Shown piece by piece: positions 1-8,360 of a stretch of 48,997 bases of DNA; within the stretch, counting starts at the first letter, position 1, and each line of letters opens with the position of its first letter. The stretch comes from Hydrocarboniphaga sp. GTDB lineage: Bacteria > Pseudomonadota > Gammaproteobacteria > Nevskiales > Nevskiaceae. A model generated the notes under the pieces. It was given only the letters and a program-made list of their open reading frames with translations. It was not told where the DNA came from and did not search any database. The position numbers and the translations under genes are program-made. The stretch is taken from the NCBI RefSeq assembly GCF_028291725.1, contig NZ_JAQGNT010000078.1, forward strand, positions 1 through 48,997, written 5' to 3'.

Positions 1-2
1 AG

Positions 3-335
3 GTGGCTTCGAGCGGCGACCTGGCCAACTGGATGGTGCCGGGCAAGATGATCAAGGGCATGGGCGGGGCGATGGACCTGGTTGCCGGCGTCAAGCGCGT
101 GGTGGTGGTGATGGAGCACAACGAGAAAACCGGCGCGCCGAAGTTCAAGCGCGAGTGCTCGCTGCCGCTGACCGGCAAGGGCGTGGTCGATCTGCTGATC
201 ACCGAACTCGGCGTGTTCGAGATCGATCGCAAGGGTGGCGGCGCCAGGCTGATCGAGCTGGCCAAGGACGTTACGCTGGCCGAGCTGCGCAGCAAGACCG
301 AAGCGCAGTTCGCGGTTGCCGAGGGCCTGGCATGA
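3..335 (+). CDS. 3-oxoacid CoA-transferase subunit B, C-terminal part (cut by window edge)
   Basis: Only the last 110 codons are in the window; the reading frame is open to the left edge, so the gene starts upstream. The visible part contains the stretch SGDLANWMVPGKMIKGMGG followed by MDLVAGVKR, then MEH and LPLTGKGVVD, which are hallmark blocks of the beta subunit of succinyl-CoA:3-oxoacid CoA-transferase (ScoB/PcaJ/AtoA family). These enzymes move CoA from succinyl-CoA or acetyl-CoA to a 3-oxo acid, usually the last steps of aromatic or ketone-body catabolism. The catalytic Glu region is upstream and cannot be checked. The stop codon overlaps the next start in an ATGA arrangement, so the two genes are probably co-transcribed. 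The exact substrate (3-oxoadipate, acetoacetate or other) cannot be told. Confidence 0.9.
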   Translation: MASSGDLANWMVPGKMIKGMGGAMDLVAGVKRVVVVMEHNEKTGAPKFKRECSLPLTGKGVVDLLITELGVFEIDRKGGGARLIELAKDVTLAELRSKTEAQFAVAEGLA

Positions 336-1402
336 GCCTGCTCAAATCGCTGTTCGGCGCCAAGCAGCCGAAGCTCGTCGAGGTTGCGCCTTTCGGAATC
401 AGCTTCGAAATGGAGACCAATCAGACCCTGCTGGAGGCGGCGCTGAAAGCCGGCATCCCGTTCCCGCACAATTGCACGGTCGGCACCTGCGGCTCCTGCA
501 AAAGCAAGCTCAAGGAAGGCCGCGTCAACGCGCTCAGCGATTTCGGCTATACGTTGTCGCAGCAGGAGATCGCGGCGGGCTATATCCTGGCCTGTCAGGC
601 GATCCCGAAAGACCCAATGACGCGCATCACGGTGGAGCCTCTGGTCAGCGACGCGCCGCCGCCGGAAAAGTACACGGCCAAACTCACCGGCACCGAAGCG
701 CTGACGCACGACATCCTGCGCGTAACGCTGGAGCTCGATCGCCCGATCCGCTTCGTCGCCGGCCAATACGCGAATCTGCGCCTGCCCGGCCTGGATCGCG
801 AACGCAATTATTCCTACGCCGACGCGCCCGAACGCGAAGGCCGCAAGACGATCAACTTCTTCATCCGCAAGATTCCTGGCGGCGCTTTTACCGAGGCACT
901 GTTCAGCGGCCAGCTTGTGAACGCAGCGCTCGAAGTCGAAGGCCCCCACGGCCATTTCTATCTGCGCCCGAACGCAAGTCCGATGGTCTGCATCGCTGGC
1001 GGCAGCGGCCTGGCGCCGCTGCTGAGCCTGCTCGAACACGCCAAGCACACGCGCGTGAAGCGCCCTTGCGCGATGCTGTTCGGGGCACGCACCCAGGCCG
1101 ATCTGTACATGGTCGAGCAGATCCAGGCGATTGCCGACGGCTGGGCCGACAAGTTCGTGTTCCTGCCGGTGCTGTCGCACGAGCCGGCCGACAGCTCGTG
1201 GAAAGGCGCACGTGGCCTGGTCACGCAGTTCATCACCGATGCGCTGCCCGGCATCGACTGGAACAGCGCCGAGGGTTACATGTGTGGCCCGCCGGGCATG
1301 ATCGACGCCGGCATCTCGTCGATGACCGAACAGGGCATGAGCCTGGAATCGATCTACTACGACAAGTTCACCGACGCGAGTCATTCGTCGAAGATGCCTT
1401 AG
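332..1402 (+). CDS. Ferredoxin-FAD-NAD(P)H oxidoreductase, XylA / phenol hydroxylase P5 type
   Basis: 356 aa electron-transfer protein that passes electrons from NAD(P)H via FAD to a plant-type [2Fe-2S] cluster and on to an oxygenase. The N-terminal ferredoxin domain (about 15-95) has cluster ligands Cys48, Cys53, Cys56 and Cys88 (CTVGTCGSC, then ACQ). The FAD domain shows RNYS at 158-161, the NAD domain shows AGGSGLAPLLSLLE near 222-235 and the C-terminal MCGPPGM. Domain order and length match XylA, the partner of the membrane hydroxylase XylM, and similar reductases such as KshB. The start was chosen at the ATG overlapping the CoA-transferase stop, which gives a full ferredoxin domain. No oxygenase lies beside it; an AlkB/XylM-like protein lies 15 kb downstream and a P450 45 kb downstream, so the partner is uncertain. 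Confidence 0.88.
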   Translation: MSLLKSLFGAKQPKLVEVAPFGISFEMETNQTLLEAALKAGIPFPHNCTVGTCGSCKSKLKEGRVNALSDFGYTLSQQEIAAGYILACQAIPKDPMTRITVEPLVSDAPPPEKYTAKLTGTEALTHDILRVTLELDRPIRFVAGQYANLRLPGLDRERNYSYADAPEREGRKTINFFIRKIPGGAFTEALFSGQLVNAALEVEGPHGHFYLRPNASPMVCIAGGSGLAPLLSLLEHAKHTRVKRPCAMLFGARTQADLYMVEQIQAIADGWADKFVFLPVLSHEPADSSWKGARGLVTQFITDALPGIDWNSAEGYMCGPPGMIDAGISSMTEQGMSLESIYYDKFTDASHSSKMP

Positions 1403-1420
1403 ACGAGCAGCGACGGCGCC

Positions 1421-1492
1421 GTAGGTCGGCATGCCTTTGCCGACGTGCTCGGACTAACGAGGCCTCATGTCGGCAAGGGATTGCCGACATGC
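1421..1492. repeat. REP-like inverted repeat, GTAGGTCGGC family
   Basis: Two copies of a TCGGCAAGGGATTGCCGAC-like palindrome in opposite orientation (GTAGGTCGGC..TTTGCCGACGT and ATGTCGGCAAGGGATTGCCGACAT). A second member of the family lies at 11833-11913. Confidence 0.75.
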
Positions 1493-1555
1493 ATCCATAC
1501 AAAACAAGAACCCGGCTACCCCTGATCGATCAGCACAGCCGCCCGGTTCGCGGCA

Positions 1556-1625
1556 CTGTAGGAGCGGACCTTGTCCGCGATGGACGCTGCACCGGCACAA
1601 TCGCGGGTATGACCCGCTCCTACAG
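1556..1625. repeat. REP-like hairpin, CTGTAGGAGCGG family (copy 1)
   Basis: It opens with CTGTAGGAGCGG and closes with CCGCTCCTACAG, with inner GACCTTGTCCGCGA and TCGCGGGTATGACCCGC arms. Related copies are at 8273-8343 and 17674-17745. Confidence 0.85.
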
Positions 1626-1671
1626 TTCCAGCCGGCAACGGCGGTTTGATTTGCGAAAACCCTGCACCCAC

Positions 1672-1704
1672 AAAAAAAGGCCCGACTGAGTCGGGCCTTT
1701 TTTA
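1672..1704. terminator. Bidirectional rho-independent terminator
   Basis: Stem GGCCCGAC / GTCGGGCC with loop TGA, preceded by seven A and followed by six T, so it can stop transcription from both sides. It sits between the converging reductase and OmpA genes. Confidence 0.92.
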
Positions 1705-1718
1705 CATCACGTCGAAGC

Positions 1719-3191
1719 CTAGGGCGTCGCGTTCGAGAGCGGATTCTCCGCTTCCGGCGCCGGAGCATCAGCCGGCGCCGGGTCGGCCGGTGCCTTCACC
1801 GGGACCGCCATCGAACCATCCGCACTGGCACCGACGATCTTCAGCTCGACGCGCCGGTTCAACTCGCGACCTTCGTCGGTGTCATTGTCCGCAACCGGCT
1901 GAGTCTCGCCATAACCCACTGCCGTCATGCGGCTGCTGTCGACACCACGGCCAACCAGGTACTGCACCACCGAGTTCGCACGCTTGTCCGACAACACCTG
2001 GTTGTACTCGTCGGATCCCTTCGAATCGGTGTGACCACCGAGTTCGACGTTGATCTGCGGATTGGCAACCAGCTCGTCACCGACACTGTCCAGAATGAGC
2101 TTCGCGTTCGGCGTCAGGCGCGCCTTGTCGAACTCGAAGTTCACGCCACGCAACACAATCACGTCACCGGTACCGCAACCGGCAAGCGACACGCGCTCAC
2201 CCGCCTGTGGCGCCTTGCACGGCGGCGGCGGCGGCGGCAAGGGGCAGCCCTTGTCGTCGACTGGCGTACCCAGCGGCGTGCCCGGGCATTTGTCGAGATC
2301 GTCGATCACGCCGTCGCCGTCGGTATCCGGCGGTGGCGGCGCAACCGCGACCACGGCCGGAGCCGGCGGTGCAACCGGGGCGGGTTTCTTGTGGAAGTAC
2401 CAATCCACCGACAGGAACACCGACTGCGCCTGGTAGTCAGCGTCGAAATGCGTTTCCGGCTGCAGGCGATAGACGTAGAACTGGCCGGTACCGCCCTTGA
2501 CGTAGCGATAGTCGAGGCCGATGGTCAGCTGCTCGTTGAAGTCGTAGCGAATGCCGGCGCCGCCCTGATACGCAAACGTCGCATCATCCGAGCGGCGCGT
2601 GTCTTCGAGCACCGGCGTGATGACCGAGATCACCGTTCCGTCGGTGTGGCGTCCGGTGGCCACTACGTTCTCGCGGAAATGGTTCATCGTGTAGCGAATC
2701 ACACCACCGCCGCCACCCAGGTAGGGATGGAAGCTGGACGACGGAAAGAAGTCGTACCAGAGGTTGATGAATGCCGAAGTGCTGTCCAGCGCAACGTGCT
2801 GGGTGCTGTCGTTGTTGCTGTTGATCGCGCCGGCTGTCAGGAAGTCGATGCTCTTGGGTTTGTCCTGGCGGAAGTCGATCTCGAATTCCGGGCGCAGGCC
2901 GTTGGCAAACGAATAGCCGCCGACGTAGCCGAATACGAGACCCGTCTTGTACTTGTAGTCGGCGATGGATTCGCCGGTGTTGTCCATCAGCTGATCTTCT
3001 ACCGGGATCGGTTGCTGCGGAACCGGCAGGATGGTCTGACGACCATTCCAGTCGTATGTCTGGGTGCCGGCCTTGTTGGCGCCCACGCGAGCGCCGATGT
3101 ACGGGCCTTCGGTCGCGAACACCGGCACAGAAACCAGCCCCCCCACGATCGCAGCCAGCGCTGCGGTGTAATAAGCTTTCTTGCGATTCAT
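1719..3191 (-). CDS. OmpA-family outer membrane protein with TSP3 repeat
   Basis: 490 aa. The start at 3191 is preferred: it has GGGAGAGA just upstream and gives a clean signal peptide (MNRKKAYYTAALAAIVGG, cleaved near VFA-TE). Next comes a beta-barrel domain of about 250 residues with alternating aromatic strands, then a thrombospondin type-3 calcium-type repeat (DTDGDGVIDDLDKCPGTP), a proline run ending in Cys, and a C-terminal OmpA peptidoglycan-binding domain (NFEFDKA, GGHTDSKGSDEYN, LSDKRANSV, NRRVEL). The protein likely spans the outer membrane and anchors it to the cell wall, possibly as a porin. It lies 61 bp downstream of a TonB receptor on the same strand and may be read through from it. 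A role in uptake of the island's substrate is only a guess. Confidence 0.9.
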   Translation of the reverse strand: MNRKKAYYTAALAAIVGGLVSVPVFATEGPYIGARVGANKAGTQTYDWNGRQTILPVPQQPIPVEDQLMDNTGESIADYKYKTGLVFGYVGGYSFANGLRPEFEIDFRQDKPKSIDFLTAGAINSNNDSTQHVALDSTSAFINLWYDFFPSSSFHPYLGGGGGVIRYTMNHFRENVVATGRHTDGTVISVITPVLEDTRRSDDATFAYQGGAGIRYDFNEQLTIGLDYRYVKGGTGQFYVYRLQPETHFDADYQAQSVFLSVDWYFHKKPAPVAPPAPAVVAVAPPPPDTDGDGVIDDLDKCPGTPLGTPVDDKGCPLPPPPPPCKAPQAGERVSLAGCGTGDVIVLRGVNFEFDKARLTPNAKLILDSVGDELVANPQINVELGGHTDSKGSDEYNQVLSDKRANSVVQYLVGRGVDSSRMTAVGYGETQPVADNDTDEGRELNRRVELKIVGASADGSMAVPVKAPADPAPADAPAPEAENPLSNATP

Positions 3192-3252
3192 TGTCTCTCC
3201 CACAACTCGATTTATATCGTCGACACGGACCGATTGGCTTTTCATGTGAGCT

Positions 3253-5796
3253 TTAGGATCCGTAGTTCCACGTGACGGTCAGGCCATAGGTGCGGGCCGC
3301 GCCGTAGATGCCGGTGTCGCCAAAGTCCTGCCGATACTTCTGCGTAAAGAACACTTCGTCGGTCAGGTTCTTGCCGAACAGACTCACGCGGACGTTATGC
3401 GCCGGATCGTTGACGCCGAGACGGGCGTTGAGGATGTAGTAGGACTTCTGGGTCAGGGTATTGAGCGGGTCGTAATAGAAGCCGTCGTTGTAGTACACAT
3501 CGCTGCCGACGTCGCCCTCGAGACCCCAGAAACCGAGCGGGAAGCTGTAGCTGCCGGCCAGGGTACCGGACCATTTCGGCGTTCTGACCGTATCGTTGCC
3601 CTTGAAATCATGCTGCGTGTACAGATACAGCGTGTCGTCGAAGCCCTTGCCGATGAACTCGTCGTAACGGCCATGCAGGTAGACGCCGGTCGCCGAGAAC
3701 ACCAGCGACTCGGTCGCGAACCAGTTCAGTTCGACTTCCGTGCCGCGGACGGTGTACTTGCCGGCGTTGACCAGGTTGGTCACGCCGCCGCTGGTCAGAG
3801 CCAGCGTCTGCACCTGCGCGTTCTCGACCTGAGTCTGAAAGAACGCGCCGTTGAACTTCAACGAGCGGTCGTCGAACAACTCGGTCTTGTAGCCGATTTC
3901 GTGAGACTTGGCCGTTTCCGGCTCGACGCGAGTCGGCGGATTATTGATGTTCAGGCCATTGTAGTTGCCCGACTTGAAGGCTTCCGAGTACTTGTAGTAC
4001 AGCAGGATGTCGTCGGTGAGCTTGTAATTCACGCCCAGGTTCGGCGTCAGGCTGTTCCAGGTGTGCTGCTGCGGGTTGTAGACGATGGCATCAATCGTCC
4101 CGATATCGATCGGTGCATCGTCGATCTGCGCCTGCACGCCCGAGTACTTCAGGTCGCGCTCTTCGGTGGTGATACGCGTACCGGCAATGGCCGACAGGTC
4201 ATCGTTCAGCTTGAACGTCAGCTGGCCGTAGGCCGAGTACGAGTAGGTCTGGATGCCGCTGATGATCGGCAGTACCACCAGCGGATTCTGGTTGGTGTTC
4301 GGATTGGCGTTGCAATCCAGGCCCAGACCTTCCAGGAAGCCGCACAGCGGCGACTTGCCGCCGAACTGCGCGGAGCCGATCAGGCCCAATGTCGTCGCCA
4401 GCGGATCGACCGTCGCGGGGTAGCGGCCGGTCTTGTACGAGTTCTCGTAGTACAGGCCGCCCACCCACTCCAGCCAGTCCGGTGCCGTTGCCGGGTTGGA
4501 GGTAAAGATCAACTCGGCGGAATCGGCGCGAGCAGTGTTCGGCAGCGCGCTGATATCGAGCACAGGCTCCGGAGCGGAGTCGTAGTCGAACGCGATGTTG
4601 CTGAGCGCGTTGGTGTGGCCGTAGACCAGCTTCATGTCGAACCAGTCGATCAGGTGCGACTCGGCCGACAGCGTCGCGACGCGGGTCAGCGCATGCACGC
4701 CGACGTTGGGTTCGTTGCCGGACTTGTGCGCTTCGGTGTTGTCGGTCAGCAGCGCGGCGAACAGCGGGGCGGTCTTCAGCAGCGTCGTCGCCACCGAGTC
4801 CGCATCCTGGTTCTTCAGCCAGTAGTAGGATGCCGTCACCTTCAGGTCATCCATCGGCTCCCACTTGATTGCGCCACGAAACCCGATGTTGCGATACGGC
4901 AGGTAGTTGCTCGACGGTGTGACGAAGTTGCTGGTGAACGCGTCGCGGTTCTCGTAGAGGCCGGACAGGCTGTAGGTCAACGACTCGACGCCGGGGACCG
5001 GGCCGGAAACCGCGGCCTTGGTCTTGAAGTCGCCGTAGTTGCCGAACTGCTCCAGCACATCCGCACGGAAGGTGTTGCTCGGCTCCTTGAGCTTGATCAG
5101 GATCGCGCCGGCGATGGCGTTGCGGCCGTACAGCGTACCCTGCGGGCCCTTCAGCACTTCGACCTGAGCGACGTCGCCAAGGGCCTGGGCGGCCGAGAAC
5201 GTGAACGGCAGATAGAGGCCGTCGATGTACGTCGCGACGCTGGAATCGACGGCGGCCTGGAAGGCGTCGCCGCCGATACCGCGGATGAAGATGATCGAGT
5301 AGCTCGCCATCGAGTCGTAGGTCAGCCCGGGCGTGACCAGCTGCATGTCCTTGATGTCGGAAATGCCCTGCGCTTCGAGCTGAGTGCCGCTGAATGCGGT
5401 CACCGAGCTCGCCACTTCCTGCAGGTTCTGCTCACGCTTCTGCGCGGTGACGACCACTTCTTCGATCATGCGGTTTTTGACGCCGCTGCCGCCGGCCGTC
5501 GCTTCAGCTTCGGGCTCCGCTTCGGTGGGTGCCGCCGCATCGACGGCCGCTTCGCTGCTCGCCTCGGGCACCGTGGCGGGCACGCCGTCAGCGCTGCCTT
5601 CCTGGGCGCCGCCCGCAGCCGTCGAAGTCTCTAGCTGCTGCGTATCCGACGGCGTGGGCGCCGCGGCACCCACTGCGGTTGGGTCGGATGTTTGCGCCGG
5701 AGCATCGCTGCTGGAAGACTCCATTTGTGCAAGACCCGGAGGTGAAAATGCAAGCACCAGCCAGCCGAGCCCATTCCGCCATATCTTCTTGTTCAC
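3253..5796 (-). CDS. TonB-dependent outer membrane receptor (first of two)
   Basis: 847 aa. The GTG at 5796 was chosen because GGAGGGAG lies just upstream and the product begins with a signal peptide (MNKKIWRNGLGWLVLAFSP, cleaved after LAQ). An unusual Ala/Glu/Ser/Thr-rich segment of about 75 residues follows before the TonB-box/plug start (IEEVVVTAQKREQNLQEV). The plug has the LKGPQGTLYGRNAIAGAI block typical of these receptors, then a 22-strand type barrel. The C-terminus ends NYGS rather than the usual terminal aromatic residue. This subfamily (VVVTAQKR) is often linked to uptake of hydrophobic or plant- or steroid-derived compounds in proteobacterial degraders. An operator-like site lies at 5940-5953 upstream. 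The substrate is unknown. Confidence 0.92.
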   Translation of the reverse strand: MNKKIWRNGLGWLVLAFSPPGLAQMESSSSDAPAQTSDPTAVGAAAPTPSDTQQLETSTAAGGAQEGSADGVPATVPEASSEAAVDAAAPTEAEPEAEATAGGSGVKNRMIEEVVVTAQKREQNLQEVASSVTAFSGTQLEAQGISDIKDMQLVTPGLTYDSMASYSIIFIRGIGGDAFQAAVDSSVATYIDGLYLPFTFSAAQALGDVAQVEVLKGPQGTLYGRNAIAGAILIKLKEPSNTFRADVLEQFGNYGDFKTKAAVSGPVPGVESLTYSLSGLYENRDAFTSNFVTPSSNYLPYRNIGFRGAIKWEPMDDLKVTASYYWLKNQDADSVATTLLKTAPLFAALLTDNTEAHKSGNEPNVGVHALTRVATLSAESHLIDWFDMKLVYGHTNALSNIAFDYDSAPEPVLDISALPNTARADSAELIFTSNPATAPDWLEWVGGLYYENSYKTGRYPATVDPLATTLGLIGSAQFGGKSPLCGFLEGLGLDCNANPNTNQNPLVVLPIISGIQTYSYSAYGQLTFKLNDDLSAIAGTRITTEERDLKYSGVQAQIDDAPIDIGTIDAIVYNPQQHTWNSLTPNLGVNYKLTDDILLYYKYSEAFKSGNYNGLNINNPPTRVEPETAKSHEIGYKTELFDDRSLKFNGAFFQTQVENAQVQTLALTSGGVTNLVNAGKYTVRGTEVELNWFATESLVFSATGVYLHGRYDEFIGKGFDDTLYLYTQHDFKGNDTVRTPKWSGTLAGSYSFPLGFWGLEGDVGSDVYYNDGFYYDPLNTLTQKSYYILNARLGVNDPAHNVRVSLFGKNLTDEVFFTQKYRQDFGDTGIYGAARTYGLTVTWNYGS

Positions 5797-5939
5797 TACT
5801 CTCCCTCCAGTTACCGATGTCAAAGTCGCTGAACACGCACGTGGCGCCGTGGCGCCTGTTCTAAGATTCTTGCTGTACCTGATCGCGTGCGCCCTATGTT
5901 GTGTTTGCGCTACGCGGCCGCTATTTTGCGGCGCTCTTC

Positions 5940-5953
5940 GTATGCAACCATAT
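5940..5953 (+). promoter_or_regulatory. Operator-like site GTAT-N4-CC-ATAC (1 mismatch), TonB receptor promoter
   Basis: GTATGCAACCATAT, about 144 bp upstream of the receptor start. One mismatch to the 14-bp consensus shared by seven promoter regions of this window. Confidence 0.55.
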
Positions 5954-6195
5954 CATCTGGTTTCGGCCCATGCAACACGATTCACGTATCGGGATTGAAC
6001 CGATGGAAACTGATATTCCTGACCAGGCGACCAGCGACGTGAGCACCACCAAAAACTTACTGTTGTGCACTATTAAGTGCGATCGGGCCCCGTCATTACT
6101 GCGTTTTGCTTTCCTTCCATCCAGCGCTCGCATCGCTGCCCGGCGGCAAATGCGGCGCGCCTTTCATGTCCGCGATTGCCGCCTTTCCGGCGATA

Positions 6196-6209
6196 GTATG
6201 GACTGATAC
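6196..6209 (-). promoter_or_regulatory. Operator-like site GTAT-N4-CC-ATAC (exact), acyl-CoA synthetase promoter
   Basis: On the minus strand it reads GTATCAGTCCATAC, an exact match. With flanking bases the dyad is TAGTAT-N6-ATACGA. A TATAAC -10-like hexamer follows at 6212-6217, so a bound protein would overlap the promoter. Confidence 0.65.
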
Positions 6210-6341
6210 GATATAACAATGCATCATTTGCCAGATACCGCTTTTTGATGCGCCGCAACAGGCGCGCTGCCGTTCCAGTGAACGGAAAGCAGACACCCTA
6301 TCAATGAGCTGCAGCCACGCGATCAACCGGAGGGGAGAACC

Positions 6342-8261
6342 ATGAGCAGCCAAACGGCAGATGCCACGCGGCCCGCGAATCTGTTGAGGCCGGCGCTGAA
6401 CTCGGCCGCGGATATAGCCGGCGCCGAACAGTCGACACCGGACGATGTACTGAGCAGCAATACCATCTACGAGTGCATCGCGGCATCCGCCGCCGCCGCG
6501 CCGGGCAAGATCGCACTGAGCCATCTGTTGTCAGCCGACCCGGAGGTTGCACCGCGCAACATCACCTACTCGGATTTGCTCATCCAGATCCAGCGTGCGG
6601 CGAACCTGTTCAAACAGCTTGCAGGCAACGCCCACAGCTCGGTGTCGATCATCCTGCCGATGCTGCCGGAGGCGCTGATTGCCTCATGGGCCGGCTCGAC
6701 CGCCGGTATTTCGAATCCGATCAATCCGTATCTCGAAGTCAAGCAGATCGTATCGATCCTGAACGCGTCGAAAGCGACGGTGCTGGTCACGACAACGCGC
6801 CGCCATGGCGCCGGCGCATGGGACAAGCTCGATCAGATCACGGGCGCCGTGCCGACACTGCAGCGCGTATTGATCGTCGACTCCGAGAATCCGGAAGACG
6901 ACTTCGCCGCTGCGGTCGGCGCCAGTCCGGCCGGATTGACGTTCGAGCCGGGTAGAGATCCGCATGCCGAGGCGGTCTACCTGCCGACCGGCGGCACCAC
7001 CGCTGCGCCGAAGCTGGTCCGCATGTCGCACCGCGGGCAACTGTTGAACGCCTGGACCATGGGTGGACTCGCCGGCTCCGAACCGGAGTGCGTGGTCGGC
7101 CATGCGATGCCGAACTTCCACGTCGGCGGCTCGGTATTGCTGGCCCTGCGGGCGATGCTGTTCGGCCAGACGCTGCTGACACTGACCACCGACGGCTTCC
7201 GCAACGCTGGCGTGGTGAGGAATTTCTGGGACCTTGCGCGTCGCCACAAGATGAGTTCGCTGATCGCGACTCCCGCAACGGCTTCCGCGATTCTCGCACT
7301 GCCCGACACCTCTTCCGAGGGCCACAGCATCCGCTGCTTTCAGTGCGGAGGCAGCACCATACCGGTGGAGTTGCTGCGCGGTTTCCACAGCCGCTTCGGT
7401 ATCTGGCTGCGCGAGCTCTGGGGCATGTCCGAGATCCACGGCGCGGTTTCCAGCCACCCTGACGACAGTACCCAGCCGGTGTCGGGTTCGGTCGGCGTGC
7501 ACCTGCCCTGGCATCCGGTCAAGGTGGTCGAAGTCGACGGCGATAATCGCCTCGTCCGCGAATGCGCGCCGGGCGAACGCGGCTTGCTGGCGGTCGGCGG
7601 TCCGGGCGTCACGATGGGCTATGTCGACAGCCGCCTCGACAAGGAATTCTTCATCACCGGCATGCAGGATGATTGGCGCTGGGCCAACACCGGCGATCTC
7701 GGCACCATCGACGAAAACGGCTATATCTGGATGTTCGGCCGCGCCAAGGACGTGATCGTCCGCGGTGGCCACAACATCGATCCGAAGATGATCGAAGAAG
7801 TGCTGGTCTGCCATCCGTCGGTGCAGGTCGCCGCCGCGATCGGCCGCCCCGACGCTGCCAAAGGCGAGATGCCGATCGCCTACGTGCAGTTCAAGGAGGG
7901 CGCGGTCCCGCCGTCGATGCAGGAGCTGCTCGAACTGTGCAAGCGCGACGTGCAGGAACGCGCCGCGGTTCCGGTCGAAATCATCGCGATCAACGCGATG
8001 CCGATGACCGCCGTCGGCAAGATCAACAAGCCGGCCCTGCGCTTTGATTCGATGCGCCGCGTCGCCACTGGCGTCGCCGCTGCGCTGCTCGGCGATAGTG
8101 GCAGCTGCGAAGTGGTGGTTGATGAAACCGGCCTGCGTCCGCGCGTGACGGTGCGGACGCAGCTCAGCAAGGGCGACGCCAACGCGATCAGGGAACAGTT
8201 GACGGAGGCGTTCCGGACCTACGAGTTCCTGACGGTCATTGAAGTCAACGAAGCTCCGTAA
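6342..8261 (+). CDS. AMP-dependent acyl/aryl-CoA synthetase
   Basis: 639 aa member of the adenylate-forming family: it activates a carboxylic acid with ATP to the acyl-AMP and then to the CoA thioester. The P-loop is LPTGGTTAAPK (214-224); further motifs are ELWGMSE, NTGDLG, GRAKDVIVRGGHNIDP and the C-terminal AVGKIN with the catalytic Lys. The N-terminal 40 residues and the C-terminal tail of about 60 residues after the Lys motif make it longer than typical 520-560 aa FadD-like enzymes. The start is fixed by GGAGGGGAG eight bases upstream. It stands alone, transcribed away from the TonB receptor and followed within 12 bp by a hairpin repeat. The substrate is probably the cyclic or branched acid handled by the island, but this is inference. 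Confidence 0.9.
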   Translation: MSSQTADATRPANLLRPALNSAADIAGAEQSTPDDVLSSNTIYECIAASAAAAPGKIALSHLLSADPEVAPRNITYSDLLIQIQRAANLFKQLAGNAHSSVSIILPMLPEALIASWAGSTAGISNPINPYLEVKQIVSILNASKATVLVTTTRRHGAGAWDKLDQITGAVPTLQRVLIVDSENPEDDFAAAVGASPAGLTFEPGRDPHAEAVYLPTGGTTAAPKLVRMSHRGQLLNAWTMGGLAGSEPECVVGHAMPNFHVGGSVLLALRAMLFGQTLLTLTTDGFRNAGVVRNFWDLARRHKMSSLIATPATASAILALPDTSSEGHSIRCFQCGGSTIPVELLRGFHSRFGIWLRELWGMSEIHGAVSSHPDDSTQPVSGSVGVHLPWHPVKVVEVDGDNRLVRECAPGERGLLAVGGPGVTMGYVDSRLDKEFFITGMQDDWRWANTGDLGTIDENGYIWMFGRAKDVIVRGGHNIDPKMIEEVLVCHPSVQVAAAIGRPDAAKGEMPIAYVQFKEGAVPPSMQELLELCKRDVQERAAVPVEIIAINAMPMTAVGKINKPALRFDSMRRVATGVAAALLGDSGSCEVVVDETGLRPRVTVRTQLSKGDANAIREQLTEAFRTYEFLTVIEVNEAP

Positions 8262-8272
8262 AGTACCCTGGC

Positions 8273-8343
8273 CTGTAGGAGCGGTCCTTGACCGCGATTG
8301 TGCTCTTGAAGGCTTCAATCGCGGTCAAGGACCGCTCCTACAG
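8273..8343. repeat. REP-like hairpin, CTGTAGGAGCGG family (copy 2)
   Basis: Near-perfect long inverted repeat: CTGTAGGAGCGGTCCTTGAC pairs with its complement ending CCGCTCCTACAG, with GCGATTG/CAATCGC continuing the stem. It starts 12 bp after the acyl-CoA synthetase stop and may act as mRNA 3' end or terminator. Confidence 0.9.
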
Positions 8344-8360
8344 TTCGGGTATCCGAATCG

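Larger units (their letters stand above)
1403..1718. other. Intergenic region with two hairpin repeats and a terminator
   Basis: No gene seen. It holds a GTAGGTCGGC-type inverted repeat (1421-1492), a CTGTAGGAGCGG-type inverted repeat (1556-1625) and a bidirectional rho-independent terminator (1672-1704). The genes on either side converge here. Confidence 0.7.
5797..6341. other. Divergent promoter region, no gene
   Basis: 545 bp between the leftward TonB receptor and the rightward acyl-CoA synthetase. The short open frames inside lack ribosome sites and family features. It holds two operator-like sites (5940-5953 and 6196-6209), a -10-like TATAAC at 6212-6217, and a strong ribosome site (GGAGGGGAG) ahead of the synthetase ATG. 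Confidence 0.7.

Noticed and set aside
3397-5634. Very long open frame on the plus strand opposite the first TonB receptor
   Set aside because: It mirrors the receptor gene through GC-rich third positions; the product is rich in Arg/Val/Asp with no family motif, and no ribosome site precedes it.
5901-6258. Small open frames in the gap between the TonB receptor and the acyl-CoA synthetase
   Set aside because: No ribosome sites, no recognisable motifs, and the region carries promoter and operator signals instead.
8273-8343. Riboswitch or structured RNA
   Set aside because: The fold is a simple long hairpin and the same outer arms recur at two other gene ends, which fits a REP-like repeat.
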